Made by a program: the position numbers and the translations under genes | From: Thalassobius sp049116315 | Lineage (GTDB): Bacteria; Pseudomonadota; Alphaproteobacteria; Rhodobacterales; Rhodobacteraceae | DNA length: 64,000 nucleotides | Assembly: GCA_049116315.1 (NCBI GenBank) | Contig: JAGDZD010000015.1 | Coordinates: 62,001-126,000 of the forward strand | Direction: 5' to 3' | Notes under the pieces: model-generated | The model's input: only the letters and a program-made list of their open reading frames with translations | What the model was told of the DNA's origin: nothing | The model's database searches: none | Part shown: positions 1 through 9,208 of the stretch, in pieces | Numbering within the stretch: position 1 is the first letter of the stretch | How the letters are laid out: every line of letters starts with the position of its first letter

Positions 1-1446
1 GATGGATCTGCGCCCGAGAAAACCAGCGAGCTGTGGGAAAAAGACCCCGGACGCGCTGCGGCCAAAACGGTTGCAGATTTGGAGGAACAAGCCCCCTATG
101 GCGGCACCCTCAGCGCCATCGATTATGCGGATCTGTTTGGGGCCGTGCTCAGCGGTGGCGAAGTCAGAAATCCCGACAGCCCACATCCCAACATCTTAAT
201 TTGGGGCACCCTCGAGGCGCGGGTTCAAGGTGCCGATCTGGTTATCTTGGGCGGCCTGAACGAGGGCAGCTGGCCCGAAATGCCGTCCCCTGATCCCTGG
301 CTGAACCGCAAAATGCGCCATGACGCAGGTTTGTTGCTGCCAGAACGACGGATCGGGTTGTCTGCACATGACTTTCAACAGGCCATCGGTGGGCCTCAGG
401 TCTGGATCACCCGGTCCATCCGCTCCGAGGATGCTGAAACCGTGGCCTCGCGCTGGATCAACCGGATCACAAATTTGCTGTCCGGTTTGCCGGATCTCGG
501 TGGACCCGAGGCCTTGCAAGGCGCGCGCGATCGCGGCAACCATTGGCTTTCCCTGACCAAAGTGCTTGAACAACCGGGCAGCACACCCCCTGCCCCGCGT
601 CCTTCGCCGCGCCCGCCTGTTGCCGCCAGACCTCGCCGCCTTTCAGTTACGGAAATCAAACGGCTGATCCGCGACCCCTATGCCATTTACGCCCGCCATA
701 TATTACGTTTGCGCCCGCTAGATCCTTTGATGCGCGCGCCTGATGCCTTGCTGCGCGGCATCGTCACCCATTCGGTGTTGGAACAATTCATCCATGAAAG
801 CCGCGTTGACCCCAACGTTTTACAGGCCGCGCATCTGACCGATATTTCAGAGACTATTCTGGCCCAAAAGGTACCCTGGCCGGACACACGCACCCTGTGG
901 TCAGCACGTATTGCACGGATTTCTGATTGGTTTGTTACCACCGAACAGGCGCGCCGCCGTCGCGCGGACCCGATGTATTTTGAAGAGCTTGGAGAGTTGC
1001 GTCACAGCGCCGTGGATTTCACCTTGGTTGGCAAAGCAGACCGGATTGATATGGATGCCCAAGGGCGTGCCCACATTTATGATTATAAAACAGGTTCTCC
1101 GCCCACACCCGCGCAACAAGCGATCTTTGACAAGCAGCTGTTGCTTGAAGCGGCGATGGTGGAACGTGGCGGCTTTGCCAAGATCGGCCCCGCTGATGTG
1201 GCCGAAGCCATCTATATCGGTCTGGGCGCAAAACCTTCAGAGGTGCCTGCCCCCTTGGACAAAGAATCCGCAGAGCAAGTGTGGGACCGTTTTGAAGCCC
1301 TAATCGCGCAATATTTTGATCCAGCGCAGGGCTACACCGCGCGTCGCGCAATGTTCAAAGATGACGGCTATTCCGACTATGATCAGCTGTCGCGATTTGG
1401 CGAATGGGATGTGACCAGCGATCCAATCAAAGAGGAGCTGTCATGA
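1..1446 (+). CDS. addB: Double-strand break repair protein AddB, C-terminal part (5' end outside window)
   Basis: The reading frame is open from base 1 and gives 481 residues ending in TGA at 1444-1446; the N-terminal helicase-like half lies upstream of the window. AddB is the partner of AddA in the heterodimeric helicase-nuclease that processes DNA double-strand ends for RecA. The visible part carries the C-terminal PD-(D/E)XK nuclease domain: a segment with RGIVTHSVLEQF near residue 248, then VGKADRID and HIYDYKTG near residue 361, where the Asp and Lys are the expected catalytic residues. I see no cysteine cluster of the kind that holds the iron-sulfur centre in Firmicutes AddB. The stop overlaps the addA start by four bases (ATGA), which suggests translational coupling. 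The identity is secure from the domain plus the neighbour. Confidence 0.93.
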   Translation, partial: DGSAPEKTSELWEKDPGRAAAKTVADLEEQAPYGGTLSAIDYADLFGAVLSGGEVRNPDSPHPNILIWGTLEARVQGADLVILGGLNEGSWPEMPSPDPWLNRKMRHDAGLLLPERRIGLSAHDFQQAIGGPQVWITRSIRSEDAETVASRWINRITNLLSGLPDLGGPEALQGARDRGNHWLSLTKVLEQPGSTPPAPRPSPRPPVAARPRRLSVTEIKRLIRDPYAIYARHILRLRPLDPLMRAPDALLRGIVTHSVLEQFIHESRVDPNVLQAAHLTDISETILAQKVPWPDTRTLWSARIARISDWFVTTEQARRRRADPMYFEELGELRHSAVDFTLVGKADRIDMDAQGRAHIYDYKTGSPPTPAQQAIFDKQLLLEAAMVERGGFAKIGPADVAEAIYIGLGAKPSEVPAPLDKESAEQVWDRFEALIAQYFDPAQGYTARRAMFKDDGYSDYDQLSRFGEWDVTSDPIKEELS

Positions 1447-4400
1447 TCCGCGACGAAGCCACCGAACGCCAGATCACCGCAGCGCGGCCGGACCACTCTA
1501 CATGGCTTTCCGCCAATGCAGGCTCTGGTAAGACCCGTGTGTTAACCGATCGGGTTGCACGCTTGTTGCTTCAAAACGTCCAGCCACAGCATATTTTGTG
1601 CCTGACCTATACCAAGGCCGCGGCCAGCGAGATGCAGAACCGCCTGTTCAAGCGCCTTGGTGCTTGGGCAATGCTGCCCGATGAAGAGCTGCAAAAGCAA
1701 CTGATCGAGCTTGGCGTTCCTGGGCGAATTGACGATATGGCCCTGCGCAACGCCCGCACGCTGTTTGCCCGCGCAATTGAAACCCCCGGCGGGTTGAAAA
1801 TTCAAACCATCCACTCTTTCTGTTCGTCGTTGCTGCGACGTTTCCCTCTCGAGGCGCGCGTCAGCCCGCAATTTGCAGAGATGGAAGACCGCGCCGCAGC
1901 CCAGTTGCGCACTGAAATCGTGCAAACGCTCGCCAATGGGCCTGATGCACAGATCATCCGAACGCTGGCGATGAATTTCACCGGTGATGATTTCGAAAAA
2001 ATTGCCGCATCGGTTGTACAAAATCGAGGTTTGTTAAGCACACCGCTCAATCGCACGGCCTGTCTAGAGCTGTTTGACCTACCACCGGACTATGACGCAG
2101 ATCGCCTGATGTCCGAGGTCTTTCTTGGTGGTGAAGCAGAGTTGCTGAACGATGTGATCGCGGTATTGGACACAGGTGGTGCCACCGACAGTAAGGCGGC
2201 CGCCAAGCTGCGTTTGATCTCCAATTTGGATCACGCAGCGCTGCCGCTTCTGGAAAGCGTGTTTCTATTTGGGGAAAAAGCCCAATCGCCTTTTGGCGCC
2301 AAAATTGGCAAATTCCCAACCAAAAAGCTTCAGGTGGCTCTTGGTCCCTTGTTGCCACGGCTCGAAGACTTCATGCGCCGGATCGAAGACAGCCGCGCCC
2401 GTCGTGTGGCGTTAACGGCGGCCAATCGGACCTTTGCCCTGCATGATTTCGCCCGCGTTTTTCTGCCCGCGTATGAGCATCGCAAACAGATGCTCGGCTG
2501 GCTTGATTTTGATGATCTCATCCTCAAGGCGCGCGATCTTTTGACCGACCCGGCGGTGGCCGCGTGGGTGCTGTACCGATTGGATGGTGGTATTGACCAC
2601 ATCTTGGTGGACGAAGCCCAAGACACCAGCCCCGCCCAGTGGAAAGTGATCGAATTGCTGGCGCAGGAATTCACCAGCGGCACCGGCGCGCGCACCGATA
2701 TTGAACGAACAATCTTTGTTGTCGGCGACAAAAAGCAGTCGATCTATTCGTTTCAAGGCGCAGATCCGCGTGAATTTGACCGAATGCAAGACGACTTTGG
2801 CGCGCGACTTTCCCAAACGGAACGACCGCTCAACCAGATGGAGTTGCAGTTCTCGTTCCGCTCTTCTCATGCCATTCTGTCGCTGGTTGACGAAACCTTT
2901 CGCGATGACGCAGACTCGGGATTTCATGCCGGATCCGAGCATCGGGCCTTCAAGGATAAAATGCCCGGCCGGGTCGATCTTTGGCCGCTTGTCGATAAGT
3001 CGGATGACGACAAAGACGAAGATTGGGATTCCCCAGTGGATCGTCTGGGCACCAAACACCACTCAGTGATTTTGGCAGAACAGATTGCGCAGCAGATCCG
3101 CGATTTGATCGACGCAAAAGAGACTATTCCATCAGAAATCGGTCATTCAGGCAGCTATGAAATGCGCCCAATCACCGAAGGCGATATCCTTATTCTGGTG
3201 CGGCGGCGCTCCACCTTGTTTGCCGAAATCATTCGCGCCTGCAAGGAACAGGACTTGGCCATTGCCGGGGCTGACCGTCTTAAGGTTGGGGCCGAACTGG
3301 CGGTCAAAGATCTGGCCGCCTTGATGAGTTTCCTTGCCACACCGGAGGACAGCTATTCGTTAGCTGTGGCGCTTAAGTCGCCCTTGTTTGGCTGGAGTGA
3401 GCAGAAACTGTTTGATCTGGCGCATCGCCGCGTCGAACCGCTGCTTTGGGAATCCCTGCGCAAGCGTAAGGACGAGTTTCCAGAGGTGATGGAGATCCTG
3501 AACGATTTGCGTGACAATGCAGATTACCTACGACCCTATGATTTGATCGAACGGATTCTGACCCGCCATAACGGGCGCAAGAACCTGTTGGCCCGCCTTG
3601 GGAACGAGGCCGAAGACGGCATCAACGCGTTTTTGTCACAGGCCTTGGCGTTTGAACGCAATGCCGTTCCAAGCCTGATTGGATTTCTACAGTGGATGGA
3701 AACCGACGAGCTTGAAATCAAGCGACAAATGGACAGCGCCAGCGATCAGATCCGTGTGATGACGGTGCATGGCTCTAAGGGGCTAGAAGCGCCGATTGTT
3801 ATCATGCCCGAGACAGGCAAGTGGAATAACGTGCTGCGGGACGAATTGCTCAGCGACGGGGACACCTTGATGTGGCGCAGCGCCAGCGCCCAAATGCCGG
3901 CACATATGACCGCTGCGCGTGACGCCAAACTGGCCGCAGAAGCAGCTGAGCGCCACCGGCTGTTGTACGTTGCCATGACGCGCGCTGAAAAATGGTTGAT
4001 CGTTGCTGGGGCAGGAGACATCGGTAAGGACCAACAAAGCTGGTATGCAAAAATCGCAACAGCAATGGAAAGCCTTGGCGCGGCCCCGCAGGAGTACCCG
4101 TTTGGCGTGGGTTTGCGGCTGTCTCATGGGGATTGGAACTTGCCCCTTAAGGCGGCCAAAGATCAGGTTGCGGCACCGGCGATTTCTTTGCCGGAGTGGG
4201 CCAAAAATCCCGCACCCGCCCCAATTGTGTCAAACCCAACACTCAGCCCATCTGATCTAGGTGGCGCCAAAGCTCTGGCGGGCGATCAGGGATTGGATGA
4301 AGAGGCCGCCCTGCTATGGGGAACGCAGCTGCACCTGTTGTTGGAAACACTGCCGGAATTTCCAATTTCGGACTGGCCAGACATCGCCAAGAAACTGCTC

Positions 4401-4823
4401 AAAGATGGATCTAACCCGCCGGAAACCAACACTTTTGACGCCCTATTCAACGAGGCCAGCACGGTGCTTCAAACGCCCGCGTTTGCCCCGATATTTGCCC
4501 CCTCAACTCTGGCCGAGGTGCCGGTCACCGCTCAGGTCGATGCATTGGGTCATCAACGTATCCACGGCACCATTGATCGGTTGATCATCGAGGATGATTT
4601 TGTCTTGGCTGTCGACTTTAAATCGAACCGTGTTGTGCCCGGATCTGCGGCCGAATGTCCGCTGGGTGTTTTGCGGCAAATGGGGGCGTATGCAGCGGCT
4701 TTGAGACAGATTTTCCCAGATAAATTGATCAGGACCGCTTTATTGTGGACAAACAACGCAGAGTTGATGGAATTGCCGGCTGCGCTGACAACACAATCAC
4801 TTGAGGTCGCCACGCTCCCTTGA
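1443..4823 (+). CDS. addA: Double-strand break repair helicase AddA
   Basis: This is a 1126-residue UvrD/Rep-type superfamily 1 helicase with a C-terminal nuclease domain, the motor subunit of the AddAB recombination nuclease. Visible motifs in order are Walker A SANAGSGKT (about residues 23-31), Walker B VDEAQDTSP (about 389-397), GDKKQSIYSFQGADP (about 428), TVHGSKGLE (about 774), LLYVAMTRAEKW (about 840) and the nuclease segment IHGTIDRL then AVDFKSNR (about 1040-1060). I chose the ATG at 1443 because it overlaps the addB stop by four bases and MIRDEATERQ is the natural start of the family; an in-frame upstream extension to 1404 lies inside addB. The length is normal for alphaproteobacterial AddA. 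The trxA promoter candidate overlaps its stop codon. Confidence 0.97.
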   Translation: MIRDEATERQITAARPDHSTWLSANAGSGKTRVLTDRVARLLLQNVQPQHILCLTYTKAAASEMQNRLFKRLGAWAMLPDEELQKQLIELGVPGRIDDMALRNARTLFARAIETPGGLKIQTIHSFCSSLLRRFPLEARVSPQFAEMEDRAAAQLRTEIVQTLANGPDAQIIRTLAMNFTGDDFEKIAASVVQNRGLLSTPLNRTACLELFDLPPDYDADRLMSEVFLGGEAELLNDVIAVLDTGGATDSKAAAKLRLISNLDHAALPLLESVFLFGEKAQSPFGAKIGKFPTKKLQVALGPLLPRLEDFMRRIEDSRARRVALTAANRTFALHDFARVFLPAYEHRKQMLGWLDFDDLILKARDLLTDPAVAAWVLYRLDGGIDHILVDEAQDTSPAQWKVIELLAQEFTSGTGARTDIERTIFVVGDKKQSIYSFQGADPREFDRMQDDFGARLSQTERPLNQMELQFSFRSSHAILSLVDETFRDDADSGFHAGSEHRAFKDKMPGRVDLWPLVDKSDDDKDEDWDSPVDRLGTKHHSVILAEQIAQQIRDLIDAKETIPSEIGHSGSYEMRPITEGDILILVRRRSTLFAEIIRACKEQDLAIAGADRLKVGAELAVKDLAALMSFLATPEDSYSLAVALKSPLFGWSEQKLFDLAHRRVEPLLWESLRKRKDEFPEVMEILNDLRDNADYLRPYDLIERILTRHNGRKNLLARLGNEAEDGINAFLSQALAFERNAVPSLIGFLQWMETDELEIKRQMDSASDQIRVMTVHGSKGLEAPIVIMPETGKWNNVLRDELLSDGDTLMWRSASAQMPAHMTAARDAKLAAEAAERHRLLYVAMTRAEKWLIVAGAGDIGKDQQSWYAKIATAMESLGAAPQEYPFGVGLRLSHGDWNLPLKAAKDQVAAPAISLPEWAKNPAPAPIVSNPTLSPSDLGGAKALAGDQGLDEEAALLWGTQLHLLLETLPEFPISDWPDIAKKLLKDGSNPPETNTFDALFNEASTVLQTPAFAPIFAPSTLAEVPVTAQVDALGHQRIHGTIDRLIIEDDFVLAVDFKSNRVVPGSAAECPLGVLRQMGAYAAALRQIFPDKLIRTALLWTNNAELMELPAALTTQSLEVATLP

Positions 4824-4848
4824 CGATATGTGGTTGGCTCCATAGGTT
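4820..4848 (+). promoter_or_regulatory. Candidate sigma-70-type promoter for trxA
   Basis: TTGACG at 4820-4825 is followed by a 17-base spacer and TAGGTT at 4843-4848, 31 bases before the trxA start. The -35 element is strong and overlaps the addA stop codon; the -10 element is weak. This is inference from spacing and consensus only. Confidence 0.35.
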
Positions 4849-4879
4849 TCAGAGCAGATCAAATTGATGGAGATAACCC

Positions 4880-5200
4880 ATGGCCACCGTAGCCGCTACC
4901 GACGCAACCTTCGACGCCGAAGTCAAAAACTCAGACATCCCCGTAGTGGTGGACTTCTGGGCTGAATGGTGCGGCCCCTGTAAGCAGATCGGCCCAGCAT
5001 TGGAAGAGCTCTCCGATGAAATGAATGGCGACATCAAAGTTGTCAAAGTGGACGTCGACAGCAACCCAAATGCCGCCGCCGCAATGGGCGTGCGTGGCAT
5101 TCCTGCGCTGTTCATCTTTAAAGACGGTCAGGTTGTTTCAAACCGCGCTGGCGCAGCTCCTAAGGCTGCTCTGCAATCTTGGATCAAAGACTCGATTTAA
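4880..5200 (+). CDS. trxA: Thioredoxin 1
   Basis: This 106-residue protein is a cytoplasmic thioredoxin, the general dithiol reductant recharged by thioredoxin reductase and used by ribonucleotide reductase, methionine sulfoxide reductases and others. The active site WCGPCK (Cys31 and Cys34) lies after the usual strand VVVDFWAE, and the cis-proline motif GIPALFIF is present at about residue 74. There is no signal peptide and the length matches the family. It stands 56 bases after addA, has its own candidate promoter and is closed by a good terminator, so it is probably a single-gene unit. An exported MsrA further along (36.5 kb) belongs to a family that needs thioredoxin-like electron donors, although in another compartment. 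Confidence 0.98.
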   Translation: MATVAATDATFDAEVKNSDIPVVVDFWAEWCGPCKQIGPALEELSDEMNGDIKVVKVDVDSNPNAAAAMGVRGIPALFIFKDGQVVSNRAGAAPKAALQSWIKDSI

Positions 5201-5239
5201 GCTGCGAACCTAGCGGACCGAAACGCATAGACTATTAGA

Positions 5240-5267
5240 AGCCCTGGCCTTTGCGCCGGGGCTTTTT
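5240..5267 (+). terminator. Rho-independent terminator after trxA
   Basis: A nine-base stem AGCCCTGGC / GCCGGGGCT (one G-U pair) closes a six-base loop and runs straight into TTTTTG. It sits 40 bases after the trxA stop and also separates trxA from the convergent gene whose stop is at 5269. Confidence 0.85.
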
Positions 5268-5268
5268 G

Positions 5269-6165
5269 TTAGATTGGCCACCCACCGCGGCGCAGCGCCT
5301 TGCGGATCTTGTTCTTGGCCTGATCGCGCCCGGCATTTATCGACATTTCTTGCCAGAACCACCAAATGTATTTGGCAAATGGCGGCGGAGAGCCTTGCAC
5401 CTGCTTAAACGCAGCTTCCGGCCCGTTGGTGAACACGTCCCCAGCGATGTGATGGAAATCGGATCGGGCAAACAGCACACAAGGCTTGCCAAAGAAGTAA
5501 CCATCAAAGGCCTGCGCCGAATTTTGGGTCACCACATAGTCACAACGCTGCAAAAGCTCTTGGTTGGTTTGAGAGCGCACCTCGAGCCTAGGGAAGCGAC
5601 CAACAAGCGTTTTCAACTTGCTGCGGTCTTGTGAACTATAGGTAACTTCGGGATCAAGTGACGCCAGAATGCGACGGGATGGATCGTATTGCAGGGTCGA
5701 AACCAGCATTTCAAAAGGTGTGCAGGTTTGCCACGGGGCGCGGTCAGACAGATTTGTTTGCAAGGGCACATAGATATACCCGTCTTGCGCAGTCTGATTG
5801 GTCGCTTCGCCAAACAATCGGCCCTGCCAGAAAGAATAGAACTTCTCCGCTTGGCCGGCCTCAACCTTGTCAGCCCGGAACGGTGTTTTGGCGACATCCC
5901 ATTCCCAACGGTCCGACGTCTTTTCGATTGTCCAAAACGGAGGATGATAGCACCGCTCAAGCGTAAGAGTTTGGTTGGAAACGGGTTCTTGTTCATGAAC
6001 CAGAGCATAGCCATCGGGGTAGTCTGCGGCGTCGCGGTAGTGCACGGTGAAGTTTGCTTTCTCAAGCAGATCGGAAACTTTGCCAATAAAATTGTGTTTC
6101 CCAGCAGCCGCGCTGTTTTTCAGGTTCTGTTCCAGACAGAATTCAACATGTTTCCTCGTCACCAT
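5269..6165 (-). CDS. Capsular-polysaccharide-type (KpsS-like) protein, uncertain
   Basis: This is a protein of about 298 residues without a signal peptide or membrane segment. The second half resembles capsule polysaccharide biosynthesis proteins: YIYVPLQTNLSDR followed by a segment on expected time and cost phrases of that fold (SRRILASLDPE), and then CDYVVTQNSAQAFDGYFFGK with PCVLFARSDFHH, which recalls the sugar-nucleotide-binding end of the family. I cannot assign a substrate. It is an orphan: there is no other capsule gene nearby, it converges on trxA and is divergent from hslV. The start is unsure. ATG at 6165 (MVTRKHVEF) is used here; ATG at 6186 and TTG at 6207 are in frame and none has a convincing ribosome-binding site. 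The family assignment is tentative. Confidence 0.55.
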   Translation of the reverse strand: MVTRKHVEFCLEQNLKNSAAAGKHNFIGKVSDLLEKANFTVHYRDAADYPDGYALVHEQEPVSNQTLTLERCYHPPFWTIEKTSDRWEWDVAKTPFRADKVEAGQAEKFYSFWQGRLFGEATNQTAQDGYIYVPLQTNLSDRAPWQTCTPFEMLVSTLQYDPSRRILASLDPEVTYSSQDRSKLKTLVGRFPRLEVRSQTNQELLQRCDYVVTQNSAQAFDGYFFGKPCVLFARSDFHHIAGDVFTNGPEAAFKQVQGSPPPFAKYIWWFWQEMSINAGRDQAKNKIRKALRRGGWPI

Positions 6166-6209
6166 AGGCGGCAAGCTACTGGCCATTCCCCGGTGGGGCA
6201 AGCGCAACC

Positions 6210-6240
6210 CTTGTGTTGTAGGCCGGTAACTTCCATATAT
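6210..6240 (+). promoter_or_regulatory. Candidate heat-shock (RpoH-type) promoter for hslVU
   Basis: CTTGTGT at 6210-6216 is followed after 16 bases by CCATATAT at 6233-6240, 24 bases before the hslV start. The CTTG box and CCAT-type -10 resemble RpoH promoters, as expected for hslVU, but the match is partial. Confidence 0.35.
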
Positions 6241-6263
6241 CGCTCAAGTCACAGGAGCGAGAG

Positions 6264-6821
6264 ATGGCAGAAAACAGTTTCCCCGGTTGGCATGGCACAA
6301 CCATTATCGGCGTCAAGAAAGACGGGCAGGTGGTGATTGCTGGTGACGGTCAGGTCTCGCTTGGCCAGACAGTCATCAAAGGGTCGGCCCGCAAGGTGCG
6401 CCGGATCAATCCGGGTGGCTATGATGTCTTGTGCGGCTTTGCCGGGTCTACCGCGGATGCGTTTACCCTGTTGGAACGGCTAGAGGCCAAACTCGAAGCG
6501 ACGCCGGGACAATTGGCACGTGCCAGCGTGGAACTTGCCAAAGATTGGCGCACCGACAAATACTTGCAAAAACTCGAGGCGATGCTGATCGTCACCGATG
6601 GTGAAGATCTGTTTGTGATCACCGGGGCAGGGGATGTCTTGGAACCTGAACACGATATCGCGGCAATTGGTTCTGGTGGCAACTTTGCTTTGGCGGCTGC
6701 GCGCGGATTGCTCGAAGCGGGGCTAAGCGCCGAAGACACCGCCCGAAAGGCGATGGCGATTGCCTCCGATATTTGCGTTTACACCAACGGCAACCTGACA
6801 GTTGAGGTGATTTCGAAATGA
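6264..6821 (+). CDS. hslV: ATP-dependent protease peptidase subunit HslV
   Basis: This 185-residue protein is the proteasome-like peptidase of the HslVU (ClpYQ) complex, an N-terminal threonine hydrolase that forms a double hexamer. A short propeptide ends at WHG and is followed by TTIIGV, so Thr12 should be the mature catalytic N-terminus. The next segments VVIAGDGQVSLGQ, ARKVRR and GFAGSTADAFTLLERLE are typical of the family, and the length is normal. AGGAG lies ahead of the ATG. The next gene overlaps the stop by four bases, and hslU follows that, so all three are probably one heat-induced operon. A partial RpoH-type promoter is visible upstream. Confidence 0.98.
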   Translation: MAENSFPGWHGTTIIGVKKDGQVVIAGDGQVSLGQTVIKGSARKVRRINPGGYDVLCGFAGSTADAFTLLERLEAKLEATPGQLARASVELAKDWRTDKYLQKLEAMLIVTDGEDLFVITGAGDVLEPEHDIAAIGSGGNFALAAARGLLEAGLSAEDTARKAMAIASDICVYTNGNLTVEVISK

Positions 6822-7882
6822 TTTCGCGCGATGACCTAAGAGCGGCGGTTGGGTCCGGGTTGATGTCAGAATCTCAGGCGGCTTCGCTTGCCGCTTTGGC
6901 CGACAGTCGACGCGGTGCACGCGAAAACCTGACCATCGGCGACGAACCGTTTGAGTTGTTCAAAGGCTTTAACGAGATCTTTATCGTCATTGGCCTTATC
7001 ATTCTGGCTGTTGGGTGGGGCGCTGTGACTGGCGTCGCCATGACCTCTGAGATTTCCAATTATCAAACCAAGATTGTTGGGGCGACGGTGGTTGGTGCCG
7101 CTGTGATCTGGCTGTTGTCAGAATATTTCATACGCCGGCGCCGCATGGTGGCCCCCGCGATTGCGCTTTCGGTTTTGTTTGCCGCCAACGCTGGAACCGG
7201 GCTGACAGCCTATTTCGCCCAACCATTTATGGTGGCCCAAGAAGACCTCTCTAGCTTGATTTTGCCATTTGCCTTGTCCACCGTGGCGATTGCTGTTTTC
7301 TGGGCGCGCTTTAAGGTGCCCTTTGCCATGGCATTGATTGCGTTGGGTATCTTTGCTTTGGCGCTGTTGATTGGCGCTCAGCAGTCGGGCACTCCGGGGG
7401 ATATCTCGGATATGTTCTTATTGTCTGCCAGCGGACCCTTTGCTGTGACCACACTCTTGGTCGGTCTGGCTGTGTTTGTTGTCGCAATGTATTTTGACAT
7501 GAGCGATCCGCATCGGGTCACCCGTCGCGCCTCGCAGGGGTTTTGGCTGCATGTCGTTGCCGCTCCGGCGTTGGTCAATACCATCGCGCTAAGCTTGCTA
7601 AACTCAGGCAGCTCCAGCTCCTATTTGGCTTTGCTTTTGGTCCTGTTGGCCTTTGCCTTTGTGGCCATCATCATCGATCGTCGCTCGTTCTTGATTGCTG
7701 CGATTGGCTATATCGTGACCTTGGCTGGAACGGTATTTGACGGAGAAGGCGCAGCTGCGACTGTGCTGATCCTCGGCCTGTTCCTTGTGTTACTGGGGGC
7801 CTTTTGGGCCCCGATCAGAGCTGCATTGCTCGCCCCTTTGTCTGGGCTGCTGCCACTGCACCGCCTGCCGCCCTCTCATTGA
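6818..7882 (+). CDS. Multi-pass membrane protein between hslV and hslU (DUF2157-like)
   Basis: The product has 354 residues. The first 50 are hydrophilic and contain SRDDLRAAVGSGLMSESQAASL, a helical segment like the N-terminus of DUF2157 membrane proteins. The rest forms about ten hydrophobic segments, for example IFIVIGLIILAVGWGAV, FALSTVAIAVFWA and VLILGLFLVLLGAFWA. No catalytic motif is visible and I cannot assign a function. Its start overlaps the hslV stop (ATGA) and hslU follows after 12 bases, so it is translated from the hslVU message. That position suggests a link to envelope stress or proteolysis, but this is inference from context. Confidence is high that it is a gene and low for its family. 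Confidence 0.85.
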   Translation: MISRDDLRAAVGSGLMSESQAASLAALADSRRGARENLTIGDEPFELFKGFNEIFIVIGLIILAVGWGAVTGVAMTSEISNYQTKIVGATVVGAAVIWLLSEYFIRRRRMVAPAIALSVLFAANAGTGLTAYFAQPFMVAQEDLSSLILPFALSTVAIAVFWARFKVPFAMALIALGIFALALLIGAQQSGTPGDISDMFLLSASGPFAVTTLLVGLAVFVVAMYFDMSDPHRVTRRASQGFWLHVVAAPALVNTIALSLLNSGSSSSYLALLLVLLAFAFVAIIIDRRSFLIAAIGYIVTLAGTVFDGEGAAATVLILGLFLVLLGAFWAPIRAALLAPLSGLLPLHRLPPSH

Positions 7883-7894
7883 TACGGAAGACCT

Positions 7895-9202
7895 ATGACC
7901 AATCTTACTCCTCGTGAAATCGTCTCTGAACTGGATCGTTTTATCATCGGGCAAAACGATGCCAAGCGGGCAGTTGCCGTTGCTCTGCGCAACCGGTGGC
8001 GTCGCAAACAGCTAAGCGATGACCTGCGCGACGAGGTCTATCCAAAGAATATCCTGATGATCGGGCCCACCGGCGTTGGGAAAACCGAAATCAGCCGACG
8101 GTTGGCCAAATTGGCCAAAGCACCTTTCCTGAAGGTCGAAGCCACCAAGTTCACCGAAGTTGGCTATGTCGGACGGGACGTAGAACAGATCATTCGTGAT
8201 CTGGTGGATTCCGCCATTGCGATGACCCGCGACCACATGCGCGAAGATGTCAAAGCCAAAGCTCATCAATCCGCCGAGGATCGCGTCATCGAAGCCATCG
8301 CCGGCACCGATGCGCGCGAAGCAACCCGCGAGATGTTCCGCAAAAAGCTAAAGACTGGCGAATTGGATGACACCATCATCGAGTTGGATCTGGCAGATAA
8401 CACAAACCCGATGTCGATGTTTGACATTCCCGGCCAGCCCAGCGGCCAGATGGGCATGATGAATCTGGGCGATCTGTTTGGCAAAGCCATGGGCGGTCGC
8501 ACTACACGCCGCAAACTCACCGTTGCGGAAAGCTATGAAATCCTGATCGGTGAAGAGGCCGATAAGTTGCTTGATGATGAAACAGTGACCAAAAGCGCGC
8601 TGGAGTCAGTCGAGCAAAACGGCATCGTATTCTTGGATGAAATCGACAAGGTTTGCGCACGCCAAGAGGCGCGTGGCGGTGATGTCAGCCGCGAAGGGGT
8701 GCAGCGCGACCTGTTGCCATTGATCGAAGGTACCACCGTCAGCACCAAACATGGACCCGTCAAAACAGACCATATTCTGTTTATCGCATCAGGGGCCTTT
8801 CACATTGCCAAGCCATCCGATCTTTTGCCTGAATTGCAGGGCCGATTGCCGATCCGTGTGGAACTGCGCGCTCTGACCGAAGAAGACTTTGTCCGCATTC
8901 TAACCGAAACCGACAACGCCCTGACCCGTCAGTACACCGCCCTGATGAGCACCGAAGAGGTCGAAGTCACCTTCACCGACGATGGGATCAAGGCTCTGGC
9001 CAAGATTGCCGCTGATGTGAACCAAAGCGTCGAAAACATTGGGGCGCGCCGTCTGTACACGGTCATGGAACGCGTCTTTGAAGAGCTGTCGTTTAACGCC
9101 CCGGACCAAGCTGGTTTGGCGGTTACTGTTGACGCAGAGTTTGTTGAAAAGAACCTAGGCGCGCTGACCCAATCCACTGACCTGTCGCGGTACGTGCTTT
9201 AA
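7895..9202 (+). CDS. hslU: ATP-dependent protease ATPase subunit HslU
   Basis: This 435-residue AAA+ ATPase unfolds substrates and threads them into HslV. It starts with the conserved LTPREIVSELDRFIIGQ, has Walker A GPTGVGKTEISRRLA at about residues 57-71 preceded by NILMI, the intermediate domain with DDTIIELDL, Walker B IVFLDEIDKV, sensor region FIASGAFH and the C-terminal tail LSRYVL that inserts into HslV pockets. GGAAGACCT before the ATG serves as ribosome-binding site. It is the last gene of the hslV operon. After its stop comes a hairpin that covers the ribosome-binding site of the next gene. Confidence 0.98.
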   Translation: MTNLTPREIVSELDRFIIGQNDAKRAVAVALRNRWRRKQLSDDLRDEVYPKNILMIGPTGVGKTEISRRLAKLAKAPFLKVEATKFTEVGYVGRDVEQIIRDLVDSAIAMTRDHMREDVKAKAHQSAEDRVIEAIAGTDAREATREMFRKKLKTGELDDTIIELDLADNTNPMSMFDIPGQPSGQMGMMNLGDLFGKAMGGRTTRRKLTVAESYEILIGEEADKLLDDETVTKSALESVEQNGIVFLDEIDKVCARQEARGGDVSREGVQRDLLPLIEGTTVSTKHGPVKTDHILFIASGAFHIAKPSDLLPELQGRLPIRVELRALTEEDFVRILTETDNALTRQYTALMSTEEVEVTFTDDGIKALAKIAADVNQSVENIGARRLYTVMERVFEELSFNAPDQAGLAVTVDAEFVEKNLGALTQSTDLSRYVL

Positions 9203-9208
9203 AGCTTT

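Noticed and set aside
2412..3062. Open frame of 216 codons on the minus strand opposite addA
   Set aside because: It is fully inside the helicase gene and has no family features.
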